Positions 9,189-16,740 of a stretch of 64,000 nt of DNA are shown piece after piece (positions within the stretch are counted from its first letter, which is position 1; each line of letters starts with the position of its first letter). The stretch comes from DASYLJ01 sp964404165 (GTDB lineage Bacteria > Desulfobacterota > Binatia > DP-6). The translations under genes and the position numbers were made by a program. The stretch spans positions 62,001 to 126,000 of the forward strand of contig CAYOIZ010000008.1 in assembly GCA_964404165.1 (NCBI GenBank), written 5' to 3'. The notes beneath the pieces were generated by a model that saw nothing but the letters and a program-made list of their open reading frames with translations, was not told the origin of the DNA and searched no databases.

Positions 9189-10543
9189 AATCCACGATGG
9201 ATGACAATGATCGGCTGCGGGCTCACGGCAAGGGCCGGCTTGTCGAAGTGGTGGACGCGGCGTCGAGTCGACCAGGGACGAAGAAGTCCTCATCGAGCAA
9301 GCGCGAACGTGGCGACGGCGCGACCGACTCAGCCGAGTGGGAACACGGACTGTCCCACAACGAGCACTGCCAGATCGAAGCGACGGCCGGGAATCTGGAA
9401 CTACTTCTGCGACACCGACCGGAATGGCGGGACGTGTTTGCGTTCGATGAGATGGGCTACCGGCCCATCTGGTCCAAGGCGCCGCCCCTGCTCCCAGGTT
9501 TCGATCCACCCGCCGCTCACGAGGTGCGCGACGGCGACTTCGTGTTCGTTCAAGCGTGGGCCCGGAAGAAGTGGGGCCTTCGTGCAAAACGCGAGGACAT
9601 CGAGACGTCCATAGCCCGCGTGGCGCGGATGAATCCACGCCATGGTGTTCGCGAGTACCTGGACACGCTCCATTGGGATGGAAACCTGCGCCTCGATCGA
9701 TGGCTAGCCGCGTACCTTGGGGCCGACGACACACCGCTCGTGCGGACCTTTGGCGCGAGGACGCTTATCGCGGCCGTCGCGCGCATCTATCGCCCCGGCG
9801 TGAAGGTCGACACGATGCTCGTTTTGGAAGGTCCGCAAGGTGCAGGAAAGAGTCGGGCCCTCCGAGCCTTGGTGCGAGATGAAGCGTGGTTCGACGATCA
9901 TCTCCCAGACCTTCGAGACAAGGATTCAATGCTCCATCTACGAGGGCTGTGGATCGTCGAGGTAGCCGAACTGGACGCATTCAAAGGCGTGGAAGAGACG
10001 CGCACCAAGCGGTTCTTGTCGAAGCAAGAAGATCGATGCCGCCCGCCGTATGGACGGCATACAGAGTCGGTTCCGAGGACGTGCATCTTCATTGGGACGA
10101 CCAACAATGATCAGTTTCTCCACGACTCTACCGGCGGACGCCGCTACTGGCCCGTGAAGGTCATGCGGGCCGATGTCGATCGCCTAAACGCGGACCGAGA
10201 CCAGCTTTGGGCTGAAGCGGTTGCGCGTTACCGCCAAGGCGAGCCGTGGCACTTGGATGCGAAAATGGAGGCGGAGGCGCGGGGTGCCCAGGAGGAACGA
10301 TTCCAGCCGGACCCATGGGAGGAAGAGATCGGCGCGTACGTTGCGCTCGTGAAGCGGTCCTACGTAACGGTGAACCAGGTCTTGAAGCACCTCGACGTCG
10401 AGACCGACAAGTTCACACCGTACGACGCGAAGCGCGTGGCCCAGTGCCTCGTACGGCTTGGTTGGCAGCGGGGACGCTTGCCGAAACAGAGTGACGGCAA
10501 GCGCCCGTGGGCTTACTTTCGGCCGGACGCGGGTGGGACATGA
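9185..10543 (+). CDS. VapE/VirE-family phage-plasmid helicase
   Basis: 452-residue AAA-type ATPase of the virulence-associated E family, found in phages, satellites and plasmids next to primases. The start is the ATG in an ATGA overlap with the primase. The N-terminal region of about 150 residues precedes the family segment DTLHWDGNLRLDRWLAAYLG. Walker A is EGPQGAGKSRALRAL, the Walker B-like motif lies in LRGLWIVEVAELDAF, and the sensor region FIGTTNNDQFLHDSTGGRRYWPVKV includes the family arginine pair. The first copy of a TGGGACA repeat cluster lies in its last codons. Expected job: unwinding at the origin of the excised element. Confidence 0.9.
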   Translation: MKSTMDDNDRLRAHGKGRLVEVVDAASSRPGTKKSSSSKRERGDGATDSAEWEHGLSHNEHCQIEATAGNLELLLRHRPEWRDVFAFDEMGYRPIWSKAPPLLPGFDPPAAHEVRDGDFVFVQAWARKKWGLRAKREDIETSIARVARMNPRHGVREYLDTLHWDGNLRLDRWLAAYLGADDTPLVRTFGARTLIAAVARIYRPGVKVDTMLVLEGPQGAGKSRALRALVRDEAWFDDHLPDLRDKDSMLHLRGLWIVEVAELDAFKGVEETRTKRFLSKQEDRCRPPYGRHTESVPRTCIFIGTTNNDQFLHDSTGGRRYWPVKVMRADVDRLNADRDQLWAEAVARYRQGEPWHLDAKMEAEARGAQEERFQPDPWEEEIGAYVALVKRSYVTVNQVLKHLDVETDKFTPYDAKRVAQCLVRLGWQRGRLPKQSDGKRPWAYFRPDAGGT

Positions 10544-10769
10544 TCTCCGACCTGGGAAAGCGTGGGACAGAAGCCGGCCCCACGTCGGTCCTGTCCCACC
10601 TGTCCTGCCTGTCCCAGCGGATTTGCCAGATTCACAAGTCACGGTGCGGAGAAGGGGTGGATGAAAACAAATCGGATAATTGCTGCGGCGGTGGGACACC
10701 TGGGACACGCGCGTCTCTTCGGGCAGTTAGCAGTGCTGGCGACGTAGGACAGAAAGGCGACCTGGGACA
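10534..10769. repeat. TGGGACA / TGTCCCA iteron-like cluster
   Basis: Seven exact copies of TGGGACA or its complement lie within 236 bases: 10534, 10563, 10692, 10701 and 10763 on plus, 10592 and 10610 on minus. Near-matches are at 10553 (TGGGAAA), 10601 (TGTCCTG) and 10745 (TAGGACA). Several sit exactly 9 bases apart (10592-10601-10610; 10692-10701) and the first two intervals are 29 bases. Chance predicts far fewer than one. The position directly after a primase-helicase pair suggests replication-initiator binding sites, hence a possible origin. This is inference. Confidence 0.6.
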
Positions 10770-10782
10770 AGTCCTAGGGTGC

Positions 10783-11064
10783 ATGGTCGAGACGGTGCCG
10801 AAGCTCCGGTGCTCCGGCAACGACGGGGCGCTCGGCGTGGTGTTCGACCGGCAGCTCTCTGGCCGCGTTGTCGCGGACGTGATTGCAGCCACGCGGCCCG
10901 CCAGCGTGCGTCTCGTCGAGCCGACGCAGCACCGGCAGCTCGTCGGCCATCCCCACGGGGCAGTCGTGGTCCGGCACGACGCAGGAGGCGGCCGGGGAAT
11001 CGGAGACCATCGTCCCAACCAGAATGCCGTGTTCCCCGGCGCGCGCGTGGTGGCCAAGCCATGA
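10783..11064 (+). CDS. Small hypothetical protein after the repeat cluster
   Basis: 93 codons from the ATG at 10783 with a strong preference for G or C at the third position, which is the main argument that it is coding. No recognised domain is present; the middle has a short beta-like stretch (GVVFDRQLSGRVVADVIAAT). A longer in-frame start at 10507 would run through the repeat cluster and is unlikely. Antisense frames here are open too but have poorer composition. It may be spurious. Confidence 0.35.
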   Translation: MVETVPKLRCSGNDGALGVVFDRQLSGRVVADVIAATRPASVRLVEPTQHRQLVGHPHGAVVVRHDAGGGRGIGDHRPNQNAVFPGARVVAKP

Positions 11065-11187
11065 CCCGCGCCCACATGGAGCGTACCCCCGCTGTGCGGA
11101 CGAGGTTGGTCTTGACGTTGAGGCCGCTCCCTCTCCAGCGCGGCGACGGGAGGTTGCGACGCGGCGGGCGAGAGAAGGGGAGTCGCC

Positions 11188-11526
11188 GTGGCTGACCTCC
11201 CGAGCCTCGACGCCTTGGTCCACGAGCCAGCTCGGATAGCCGAGCTACCGCGTGGCGCGGCGCGATCGATGATTGCCCAACTGGCGGCTCTCACGCTCGC
11301 GCTGATCACGCACATTGACGAGGGCGGGGCACCTGTAGCGCCGGACTGTCTCCCGACGGTGGAGAAGTATCTGACCATCCGTGAGACCGCCGAGCGCCTC
11401 CGCTGCACAACGGACCACCTCTACAGCCGCAAGCCCATGTACCCGTTCATCAAGCGTAGGGGCAAGCGATCGCTCATCGTGTGTCCGGATGCGCTCGCAC
11501 GTTGGATTGCCTCCCGGCCGCGTTGA
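11188..11526 (+). CDS. Excisionase-like helix-turn-helix protein
   Basis: 112 residues, GTG start with a good ribosome site (AGAAGGGGAG). The C-terminal 55 residues form an AlpA/excisionase-type winged HTH: LTIRETAERLRCTTDHLY, then a basic wing (IKRRGKRSLIVCPDALARWI). The N-terminal half is a helical segment without a known domain. Directly upstream of the RHH and integrase genes, it is the natural candidate for the recombination directionality factor or a DNA-binding regulator of integrase. Confidence 0.75.
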   Translation: MADLPSLDALVHEPARIAELPRGAARSMIAQLAALTLALITHIDEGGAPVAPDCLPTVEKYLTIRETAERLRCTTDHLYSRKPMYPFIKRRGKRSLIVCPDALARWIASRPR

Positions 11527-11552
11527 TGAGCGAAACCGAAGTTCCATAGTAT
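11523..11552 (+). promoter_or_regulatory. Probable promoter of the RHH-integrase unit, leaderless
   Basis: TTGATG (11523-11528), an 18-base spacer and TAGTAT (11547-11552) make a reasonable housekeeping-type promoter. The ATG of the RHH gene begins six bases after the -10 box, where transcription would start, so the mRNA is expected to have no leader. No Shine-Dalgarno sequence is present. Confidence 0.45.
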
Positions 11553-11558
11553 CGTCAT

Positions 11559-11867
11559 ATGCCCCGCGCGCCACGCTCCGCGCCCGCCCGACCCCAGAGC
11601 AAGCCCGAAGGTGCTGAACCTCGAATGCGGACCACGACGATCGCCTTGGACGAAGGCACACACGCGCGGCTGCGCATCCTTGCCGTTCGGGAAAGGACGA
11701 CGTTCTGTGAACTCATCCGAGGAGCGATCGCTGATTTACTGGCGCGTCGCGAAAGGAAAATAGGAGAAGATGACTGGCCGCGTGTTCCAACGAGGAAAGC
11801 TCTGGTGGATCGCGTACTACCACAGCGGTCGCGAGCTGCGGGAAAGCACCAAGCTCCTCGCGACTGA
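11559..11867 (+). CDS. Ribbon-helix-helix DNA-binding protein
   Basis: 102 residues. After a basic, Pro-rich N-terminal tail of about 22 residues comes a CopG/Arc-like RHH fold: the strand MRTTTIALDEG, helix HARLRILAVRERTTFCELIRGAIADLL. Its 3' end overlaps the integrase start by about 98 bases in another frame, so the C-terminal tail after residue 70 may not be functional. A likely role is regulation of integrase expression or help in recombination. Confidence 0.7.
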   Translation: MPRAPRSAPARPQSKPEGAEPRMRTTTIALDEGTHARLRILAVRERTTFCELIRGAIADLLARRERKIGEDDWPRVPTRKALVDRVLPQRSRAAGKHQAPRD

Positions 11868-13107
11868 GCCGAACCACCGGCGCGCCGAGCGGTTCCTCCA
11901 CGAGCGACTGCGTAAGGCAGGCACGCCAGCGTTCATTGGGCCCGAGGTGCGACGCCTCTGCTTCGACGACCTCGCGAACTTGTATCTGAACGACTACCGG
12001 AACAACGGCCGCCGTTCGATTCGTGACGCAAAGCGGCTGGTCGAGAATCTCCGTGGAACCTTCGGGTTCGACCGCGCCTTGGACATCACGGCGGACCGGA
12101 TCGAAGCGTACAAAGCCACCCGCCTCAAAGACGGACGGCGCCCGGCGACGGTCAATCGCGAGTTGGCGGCGCTTCGCCGGATGTTCTCTCTCGCCGTCAA
12201 GACCGGCCGGCTCCCGTTTCGCCCCTACATCGCGATGCTCGACGAATCGGACAATATCCGTGAAGGCTTCTTCGAGCCCGTCGAGCTGGACGTCGTGTGT
12301 GCGAACCTCCAAGCCGACATCGCTGACGTTGTTCGCTTCGCCTATCTCACAGGCTGGCGGCGCGGTGAGGTGCTGCGGCTCGAATGGCAGGATGTGGACC
12401 TGCGTGGTGGGTCGATCCGACTGCGCGCCGCCCACAGCAAGAACAAGCGAACCCGTGTCGTCATGCTACGCGACGAACTCCTGGACCTCGTCCAACGTCG
12501 GGCCGGGGTGCGACAGCTTGACTGCACGTTTGTCTTCCACCGCAGGGGACGCCCCATCCGAGCCTTTCGAGCGGCCTGGCGTGATGCGTGCGAGGCGGCT
12601 GGTCTTGCCGGTCGGCTCTTCCACGACCTCCGCCGCTCGGCGGTGCGCAACATGGTGCGGGCTGGCGTGCCCGAGCGCGTGGCTATGGCGATCAGTGGTC
12701 ACAAGACCCGCAACGTCTTCGACCGCTACAATATCGTAAGCGAGGACGACCTCGCCTCGGCGGCGGAGCGGACGATGGCCTTCATCGCCGAGAAGCGCAC
12801 CGAAGCGCCGCGCATAGTCGCGCTAGCCGGGGCGACAGCGGCGACCGGGGACGGACAAAACACGGACAATCCGCCTCGCGGAGGCGGTGGTGGTCGCGGA
12901 AGCTCGCGCCGCACCGCACCCACGCACCGCAAGGAAAGTGCAGCGAGTGCGCCATCTTCGGTGCGTCGTAGGGAGCATGCCGAGGAGGGGAATCGAACCC
13001 CTACGCCCTTTCGGACTGCGGATTTTGAGTCCGCCGCGTCTGCCAGTTCCGCCACCTCGGCCCGGGAAGCGACCGGCGCACCCTACCCGAACCCGCGCCC
13101 GCGGTGA
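11770..13107 (+). CDS. Tyrosine recombinase/integrase; 3' end runs through tRNA-Leu
   Basis: Phage-type integrase of 445 codons. The SAM-like core-binding domain covers about residues 60-150 and the catalytic domain about 165-325. The tetrad and its neighbours are visible: Arg in TGWRRGEVLRL, HDLRR, GHKT and the nucleophile Tyr320 in FDRYN. It would cut and join at the tRNA-Leu attachment site. The frame has no stop before the tRNA: residues about 403-430 are the antisense reading of the tRNA gene, and the stop comes 46 bases beyond it. So the C-terminal tail was created by integration, and the circular form should have a different end. The ORF starts with ATG inside the RHH gene. Confidence 0.93.
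   Translation: MTGRVFQRGKLWWIAYYHSGRELRESTKLLATEPNHRRAERFLHERLRKAGTPAFIGPEVRRLCFDDLANLYLNDYRNNGRRSIRDAKRLVENLRGTFGFDRALDITADRIEAYKATRLKDGRRPATVNRELAALRRMFSLAVKTGRLPFRPYIAMLDESDNIREGFFEPVELDVVCANLQADIADVVRFAYLTGWRRGEVLRLEWQDVDLRGGSIRLRAAHSKNKRTRVVMLRDELLDLVQRRAGVRQLDCTFVFHRRGRPIRAFRAAWRDACEAAGLAGRLFHDLRRSAVRNMVRAGVPERVAMAISGHKTRNVFDRYNIVSEDDLASAAERTMAFIAEKRTEAPRIVALAGATAATGDGQNTDNPPRGGGGGRGSSRRTAPTHRKESAASAPSSVRRREHAEEGNRTPTPFRTADFESAASASSATSAREATGAPYPNPRPR
12978..13027. other. Inferred attachment site (att) in the 3' half of tRNA-Leu
   Basis: Integrase-adjacent 3' portion of the tRNA gene, from the discriminator base through the variable arm to the anticodon loop. Elements of this kind keep a copy of the tRNA 3' end at both borders. 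I found no second copy in the window, so the exact core length cannot be set and the other border must lie beyond base 1. Confidence 0.5.
12978..13061 (-). tRNA. tRNA-Leu (anticodon CAA)
   Basis: The minus strand folds into a class II tRNA. The acceptor stem GCCGAGG pairs with CCTCGGC, the anticodon stem GCGGA/TCCGC encloses CTCAAAA (anticodon CAA, reads UUG), there is a long variable arm, and the T arm is GGGG-TTCGATT-CCCC. The discriminator is A at 12978 and no CCA is encoded. The gene is intact although an element is inserted at its 3' end. Confidence 0.95.
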
Positions 13108-13109
13108 AG

Positions 13110-13652
13110 CTACCGACGCAGCGCCGCCGCGACGTCGTCCCGGAACCGCTCCAGCACCCGTCGCAGCCCGACGCTGAGCGCCTCCGCCACGTCCTTCGGC
13201 CGCCGCGACGTCGCCGGCACGGTCTCCTCGTACACGTTCTCGACGACGACCTCCCCACCCCGCGTCGCGCGCAACGCCAGCGAGATCGACCCCGACGCGT
13301 CCTTCCCGCTCTCCAGCGCCTCGAGCCGTCGCACGACGCCGTCGACCTCGATCGGCGTCCCATCCCCCGACGACACCAGCGCGTCGCGCACCGCGCCGGC
13401 CACGAGCGCCCGCGGCGGCGACGCCCACCGGTGGTACTGGTAGTAGTCGAGCTCGTACGGCGACGTCCGATACGCGAAGCGCGAGCTGCCGTACGCCTGC
13501 TCCGCGACGAACGGCCCGACCCGCACCGGTGCCGGCATGACGATCGGCGCGCCCGGCACCGCCAGGAGGTACCAGCTCGTCGACGGCGTCGTCCGCGCCA
13601 ACGAGCATCCGGCCACCACCACCAACGTCGCGAGCCAGAGCCGACGCGTCAC
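13110..13652 (-). CDS. PqiC/ABC-transport-auxiliary lipoprotein
   Basis: 180 residues with a lipoprotein signal peptide: basic MTRRLW, a short hydrophobic stretch and the lipobox VAGC, giving Cys16 as lipidated residue. The rest matches the ABC_trans_aux/PqiC type (YLL start of the mature domain, PVRVGPFVAEQAYG, the Tyr-rich EL-YYQYHRWASPPRALV). Such lipoproteins sit at the outer membrane end of MCE transport systems. GTG start overlapping the mlaD stop by four bases; last gene of the Mla operon. Confidence 0.85.
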   Translation of the reverse strand: MTRRLWLATLVVVAGCSLARTTPSTSWYLLAVPGAPIVMPAPVRVGPFVAEQAYGSSRFAYRTSPYELDYYQYHRWASPPRALVAGAVRDALVSSGDGTPIEVDGVVRRLEALESGKDASGSISLALRATRGGEVVVENVYEETVPATSRRPKDVAEALSVGLRRVLERFRDDVAAALRR

Positions 13653-14566
13653 TCGAACTCCCGGTCCGGCACCGTCCGCCCGCGCAGCAGCAGCGACGGA
13701 TCGCCGCGGATCTCGTCGACCGTCTCCTCGAGCCGCTGCGTCACCGTGTTGAGATCGCCGAGCACCGTGCCGATCGAGCCGCCCGTGCTCGAGAGCTGCG
13801 CGTTCAGCGTCTTCACCAGATCGCGGATCGCGATCACCGTCTCGTCGACGCGCTTCACGGTCACCGTGACGCCGCCGATCAGCTCGTCCTTGCTGCCCTG
13901 CAGGTCGGCGAGAATCGTGTCGAGACGCTGCGCCACGCCCGACACCTGCTTCACCAGATCGGCGAGGGTCGTCGTCGTGCCCTGCTCCTGGAAGACCTCG
14001 AGGCCCGAGCGCAGGCTCGACGTCACCGCAGTCAGGTCGTTCACGAACTGGCTCAGCTTGGCGTTGTTACCCTCGTTGAACACCTGCTGGTCGAGACGCT
14101 GCAGGATGTTGAGCGCGCGATCGACGATCTCCACCGCGCGATCCCGGAACTGCTCGAGCGACGCGACGTCGCCCTGGATCCAACTCTCCGGCGGCAACAG
14201 GGGCGCCTGATCCGAGCCGCCCTGGAGCTGGATGAACTTGATGCCGGTGACGAGCGACCCCACCAGCGCCGCCCCTGTGTCCTTCCGCAACGGCGTGCCC
14301 GGACGGACCTCCAGCACGACCGCGACACGCGGCGGGATGTCCTCCGTCAGCGTGAGGTCCGCAACGCGACCCACGGACACGCCCTGGAACTCGACGGTGG
14401 CGCCAGGGCTGAGGCCGCTCACTGAGCGATCGAATAGCACCGTGTACCGGTCCGTGTCGCGGAAGATGTTCGCTCCCGCGATCCACAAGAGCGCGCCCAC
14501 CAGCACGGTGCCGGCGACGAGGACGAACACGCCCACCAGGATCAGATCGCCGCGACTGCGCCTCAC
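13649..14566 (-). CDS. mlaD: MlaD-like MCE-domain protein
   Basis: 305 residues. One N-terminal membrane helix (LILVGVFVLVAGTVLVGALLW split around residues 8-28) is followed by an MCE domain (VLFDRSVSGLSPGATVEFQGVSVG, VTGIKFIQLQGG), then a long helical tail of about 180 residues (coiled-coil-like, TLADLVKQVSGVAQRLDTIL). It forms the periplasmic lipid-binding ring of a phospholipid transporter. The GTG start overlaps the mlaF stop by four bases. The frame stays open far upstream, but that part is a shadow of mlaF and mlaE. Confidence 0.9.
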   Translation of the reverse strand: MRRSRGDLILVGVFVLVAGTVLVGALLWIAGANIFRDTDRYTVLFDRSVSGLSPGATVEFQGVSVGRVADLTLTEDIPPRVAVVLEVRPGTPLRKDTGAALVGSLVTGIKFIQLQGGSDQAPLLPPESWIQGDVASLEQFRDRAVEIVDRALNILQRLDQQVFNEGNNAKLSQFVNDLTAVTSSLRSGLEVFQEQGTTTTLADLVKQVSGVAQRLDTILADLQGSKDELIGGVTVTVKRVDETVIAIRDLVKTLNAQLSSTGGSIGTVLGDLNTVTQRLEETVDEIRGDPSLLLRGRTVPDREFE

Positions 14567-15342
14567 GTCGTCTCCGTCAGCTCGTCGAGCAGCGAGCGCT
14601 CGTCGTCGTGCGGCAACACCTCGCGCTTGAAGAACGCCTGCACCTCGGGCGCGGGGTTCGCGCGCACCTCGTCGAGCGGACCGCTGGCCAGGACCTTGCC
14701 CTGCGACAGCATCACGGCCCGATCGGCGATGGCGTTGATGCTGCCGAGCTCGTGGGTCACGACGACGACGCCCATCTTGTGCCGATCGCGCAGCTTGAGG
14801 ATCAGATCGTCCAGCTCGCGCGCGGTGATGGGGTCGAGCCCCGCCGACGGCTCGTCGAACAGCAGGAGCTTCGGGTCGAGCGCCAGCGCGCGCGCCAGCC
14901 CGGCCCGCTTGCGCATCCCGCCCGACAGCTCGGCGGGCAGCTTGTCGCCGGCCTCCGCGAGCCCCACGCTGGCGAGACGCATGCGCGCCAGCATGTGGGC
15001 CGTCGGCACGTCGAGGTGCCAGTGCTCCTCGATCGGCAGCGCGACGTTCTCGACGCACGTCAGCGAGTTGAGCAGCGCCGCACTCTGGAACGCCATGCCG
15101 ACGCCGCGCAGGATGTCGTCGCGCTCGGCGGGCTCGGCCGCGTGCATGTCGCGACCGTCGATCAGCACCGTCCCGCGTTGCGGCGTGAGCAAGCCGACGA
15201 TGCAGCGGAGCAGGGTGCTCTTGCCGCTGCCGCTGCCGCCCAGCACGACGACGATCTCGCCGGCGTCGAGGCTGAACGACACGCCGTCGAGGATCACCTT
15301 GTCGCCGTAGCCGGCCACGAGATCGCGCACGTCGAGCAGCAC
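14563..15342 (-). CDS. mlaF: MlaF-like ABC transporter ATPase
   Basis: 259 residues with all ABC ATPase motifs: Walker A GGSGSGKST (residues about 35-43), Q-loop region GMAFQSAALLNSLT, signature LSGGMRKR, Walker B LLLFDEPSAGLDP and the switch His in VVTHELGS. It powers phospholipid transport by the MlaE permease. The GTG start directly follows the mlaE stop, without overlap. Confidence 0.95.
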   Translation of the reverse strand: MLLDVRDLVAGYGDKVILDGVSFSLDAGEIVVVLGGSGSGKSTLLRCIVGLLTPQRGTVLIDGRDMHAAEPAERDDILRGVGMAFQSAALLNSLTCVENVALPIEEHWHLDVPTAHMLARMRLASVGLAEAGDKLPAELSGGMRKRAGLARALALDPKLLLFDEPSAGLDPITARELDDLILKLRDRHKMGVVVVTHELGSINAIADRAVMLSQGKVLASGPLDEVRANPAPEVQAFFKREVLPHDDERSLLDELTETT

Positions 15343-16419
15343 TCAGTCCACCCAGTAGAAGAAGGCCGTGAACCCGGCGTTGGTGACGATACAGATGATG
15401 ATGGCGGTGACGACGGCCGACGTGGTGGCGCGTCCGACGCCGTCTGGTCCCCCCTCGACCGACAACCCGCGATACGCACCCACCACCGCGATGATGGCGG
15501 CGAAGGCGACGCTCTTGATGAGGCCGGTCAGGAGGTCGGACACCCACAGCGACTTGACGGTCTGCGTCAGGTAGCCCTGCATCGGCAGCCCGAGGCTCAC
15601 CACGCCGATCGCCAGCCCGCCGAGTATGCCGGCCGCCGTGCTGAGCACCGTCAGCAGCGGCATGGTGACCGCCAGCGCCACCAGCTTCGGCACCACCAGG
15701 AAGCGCGCCGGGCTGAGCGCCATGGTGCGGAGCGCATCCACCTCTTCCGACACGACCATCGTGCCGAGCTCGGCGGCGATCGCCGACCCCGTGCGACCCG
15801 CGACCAGGATGGCCGTGATGAGCGGCCCCATCTCGCGGGTCATGGAGATGGCGACCAGGTTGGCGATGAAGATCTGCGCGCCGAACTGTCGCAGCTGCAG
15901 GGCGCCGTTCAGCGCCAGCACGACGCCGACGAGGAACGAGATGAACACCACTATGAAGGTGGCGCGGGCACCCACCAGTGCCATCTGCCGGATGGCGATG
16001 TCCCACTTGATGCCGCGTCGCCCGAACGGCCGCAGCAGGCCGGCGATGATCTCGCCCAGGAGTGCAATGACGTCGCGCGCGTGGGCGAGCAGGTCGAGGG
16101 TGGCGGCGCCCAGCGCCTCGACGGGATTGCGGCGCGGTTCCGTGGCGGGTGGATGCAGGATCGACTCGGGGATGTCGGCGAGGGCGATGCGCACCGCCGG
16201 CGCCGCATGCGCGATCTGCACGTTACGCCCGGTGGCGCGCGCATCGGCCACGAGACGGAGCAGGCGGGCGGCGGCGACCGTCTCGATCGTTCCGACGTCG
16301 GTCAGATCGAGGACGATCGGCGCATCGGCTGGGTGGCCCAGCGCTTCCCGGCGCAACGAGCGCCACCCGGACTCGGACAGACGGTCGCGGAGCGGGAGCC
16401 GGATCGGCTCGCGAGACAT
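15343..16419 (-). CDS. mlaE: MlaE-like permease with N-terminal STAS (MlaB-like) domain
   Basis: 358 residues from the ATG at 16419. The first about 95 residues resemble a STAS domain (APIVLDLTDVGTIETVAAARLLRLV), the role done by a separate MlaB in other bacteria. From about residue 120 comes the MlaE permease domain with five to six membrane helices and the family signature (FIVVFISFLVGVVLAL, TREMGPLITAILVAGRTGSAIAAELGTMVVSEEVDALRTM). First gene of the Mla operon. No MlaC is seen nearby, which suggests an MCE system of the type that pairs with a PqiC-like lipoprotein. Confidence 0.92.
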   Translation of the reverse strand: MSREPIRLPLRDRLSESGWRSLRREALGHPADAPIVLDLTDVGTIETVAAARLLRLVADARATGRNVQIAHAAPAVRIALADIPESILHPPATEPRRNPVEALGAATLDLLAHARDVIALLGEIIAGLLRPFGRRGIKWDIAIRQMALVGARATFIVVFISFLVGVVLALNGALQLRQFGAQIFIANLVAISMTREMGPLITAILVAGRTGSAIAAELGTMVVSEEVDALRTMALSPARFLVVPKLVALAVTMPLLTVLSTAAGILGGLAIGVVSLGLPMQGYLTQTVKSLWVSDLLTGLIKSVAFAAIIAVVGAYRGLSVEGGPDGVGRATTSAVVTAIIICIVTNAGFTAFFYWVD

Positions 16420-16426
16420 CGAGGCG

Positions 16427-16455
16427 ACCCTAACACGGGGTCCGGAAGCCGACAA
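16427..16455 (-). promoter_or_regulatory. Probable Mla operon promoter, leaderless
   Basis: On the minus strand TTGTCG (16450-16455), 17-base spacer, TAGGGT (16427-16432). The mlaE ATG starts seven bases after the -10 box, so the transcript would begin at or next to the start codon. The flanking DNA (16455-16490) is AT-rich compared with its surroundings. Confidence 0.45.
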
Positions 16456-16560
16456 ATTTCTTGCGAACGCCCTTAAGAAAAAGGGGGGTAGGCGGCCCAG
16501 GGATCGCGTGCTACCTCCCGAGCTGTGGGGGGTGCTCTTGTGCCACGACGTAGCGCGAAC

Positions 16561-16740
16561 ATGGAGCAGGACACGTCCAACGACGAGCCCTTGGTGAACT
16601 TGAACGCCCGCGTGCCGAAGCACCTGTGGCGCCGCGTCCGGCTGCGTTGCCTCGAGGACAACCGCCTTCTGCGCTCGTTCATCACGGAGGCGCTCACCGA
16701 GCACCTGCGCGCGCGCTCGCGCGGCGGCGTGCGGCGCTAG
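16561..16740 (+). CDS. Small RHH-like protein
   Basis: 59 residues from the ATG at 16561 (a GTG or ATG further upstream at 16525 adds an unlikely tail). After an acidic start there is a strand-helix-helix pattern (LVNLNARVPKHLWRRVRLRC, NRLLRSFITEALTEHL), which fits a minimal ribbon-helix-helix DNA-binding protein. It is transcribed away from mlaE. Its stop shares the tetranucleotide CTAG with the stop of the convergent HEAT-repeat gene. Confidence 0.65.
   Translation: MEQDTSNDEPLVNLNARVPKHLWRRVRLRCLEDNRLLRSFITEALTEHLRARSRGGVRR

Larger units (their letters stand above)
1..13020. mobile_element. Integrative element at tRNA-Leu (left end outside window)
   Basis: This region is bounded on the right by a tRNA-Leu gene whose 3' end points into the element. 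A tyrosine integrase lies directly against the tRNA, which is the classic layout of tRNA-targeting islands, satellites and integrative elements. Inside are excisionase-like and RHH regulators, a primase and VapE helicase for autonomous replication, and a type I restriction-modification operon as probable cargo. Base composition is visibly lower in GC than the DNA right of 13.1 kb. No structural phage, terminase or conjugation genes are seen. The left boundary and the second attachment site are not in the window, so whether the R-M operon is part of the same element is inference. Confidence 0.65.

Noticed and set aside
10632..11408. Minus-strand frame of 258 codons in the repeat region
   Set aside because: Composition is low-complexity (Ser/Pro/Arg), it crosses the repeat cluster and opposes the excisionase-like gene.
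14567..16006. N-terminal extension of the MlaD frame
   Set aside because: This part lies over mlaF and mlaE in another frame and is low-complexity; the MlaD membrane helix starts at the GTG 14566.
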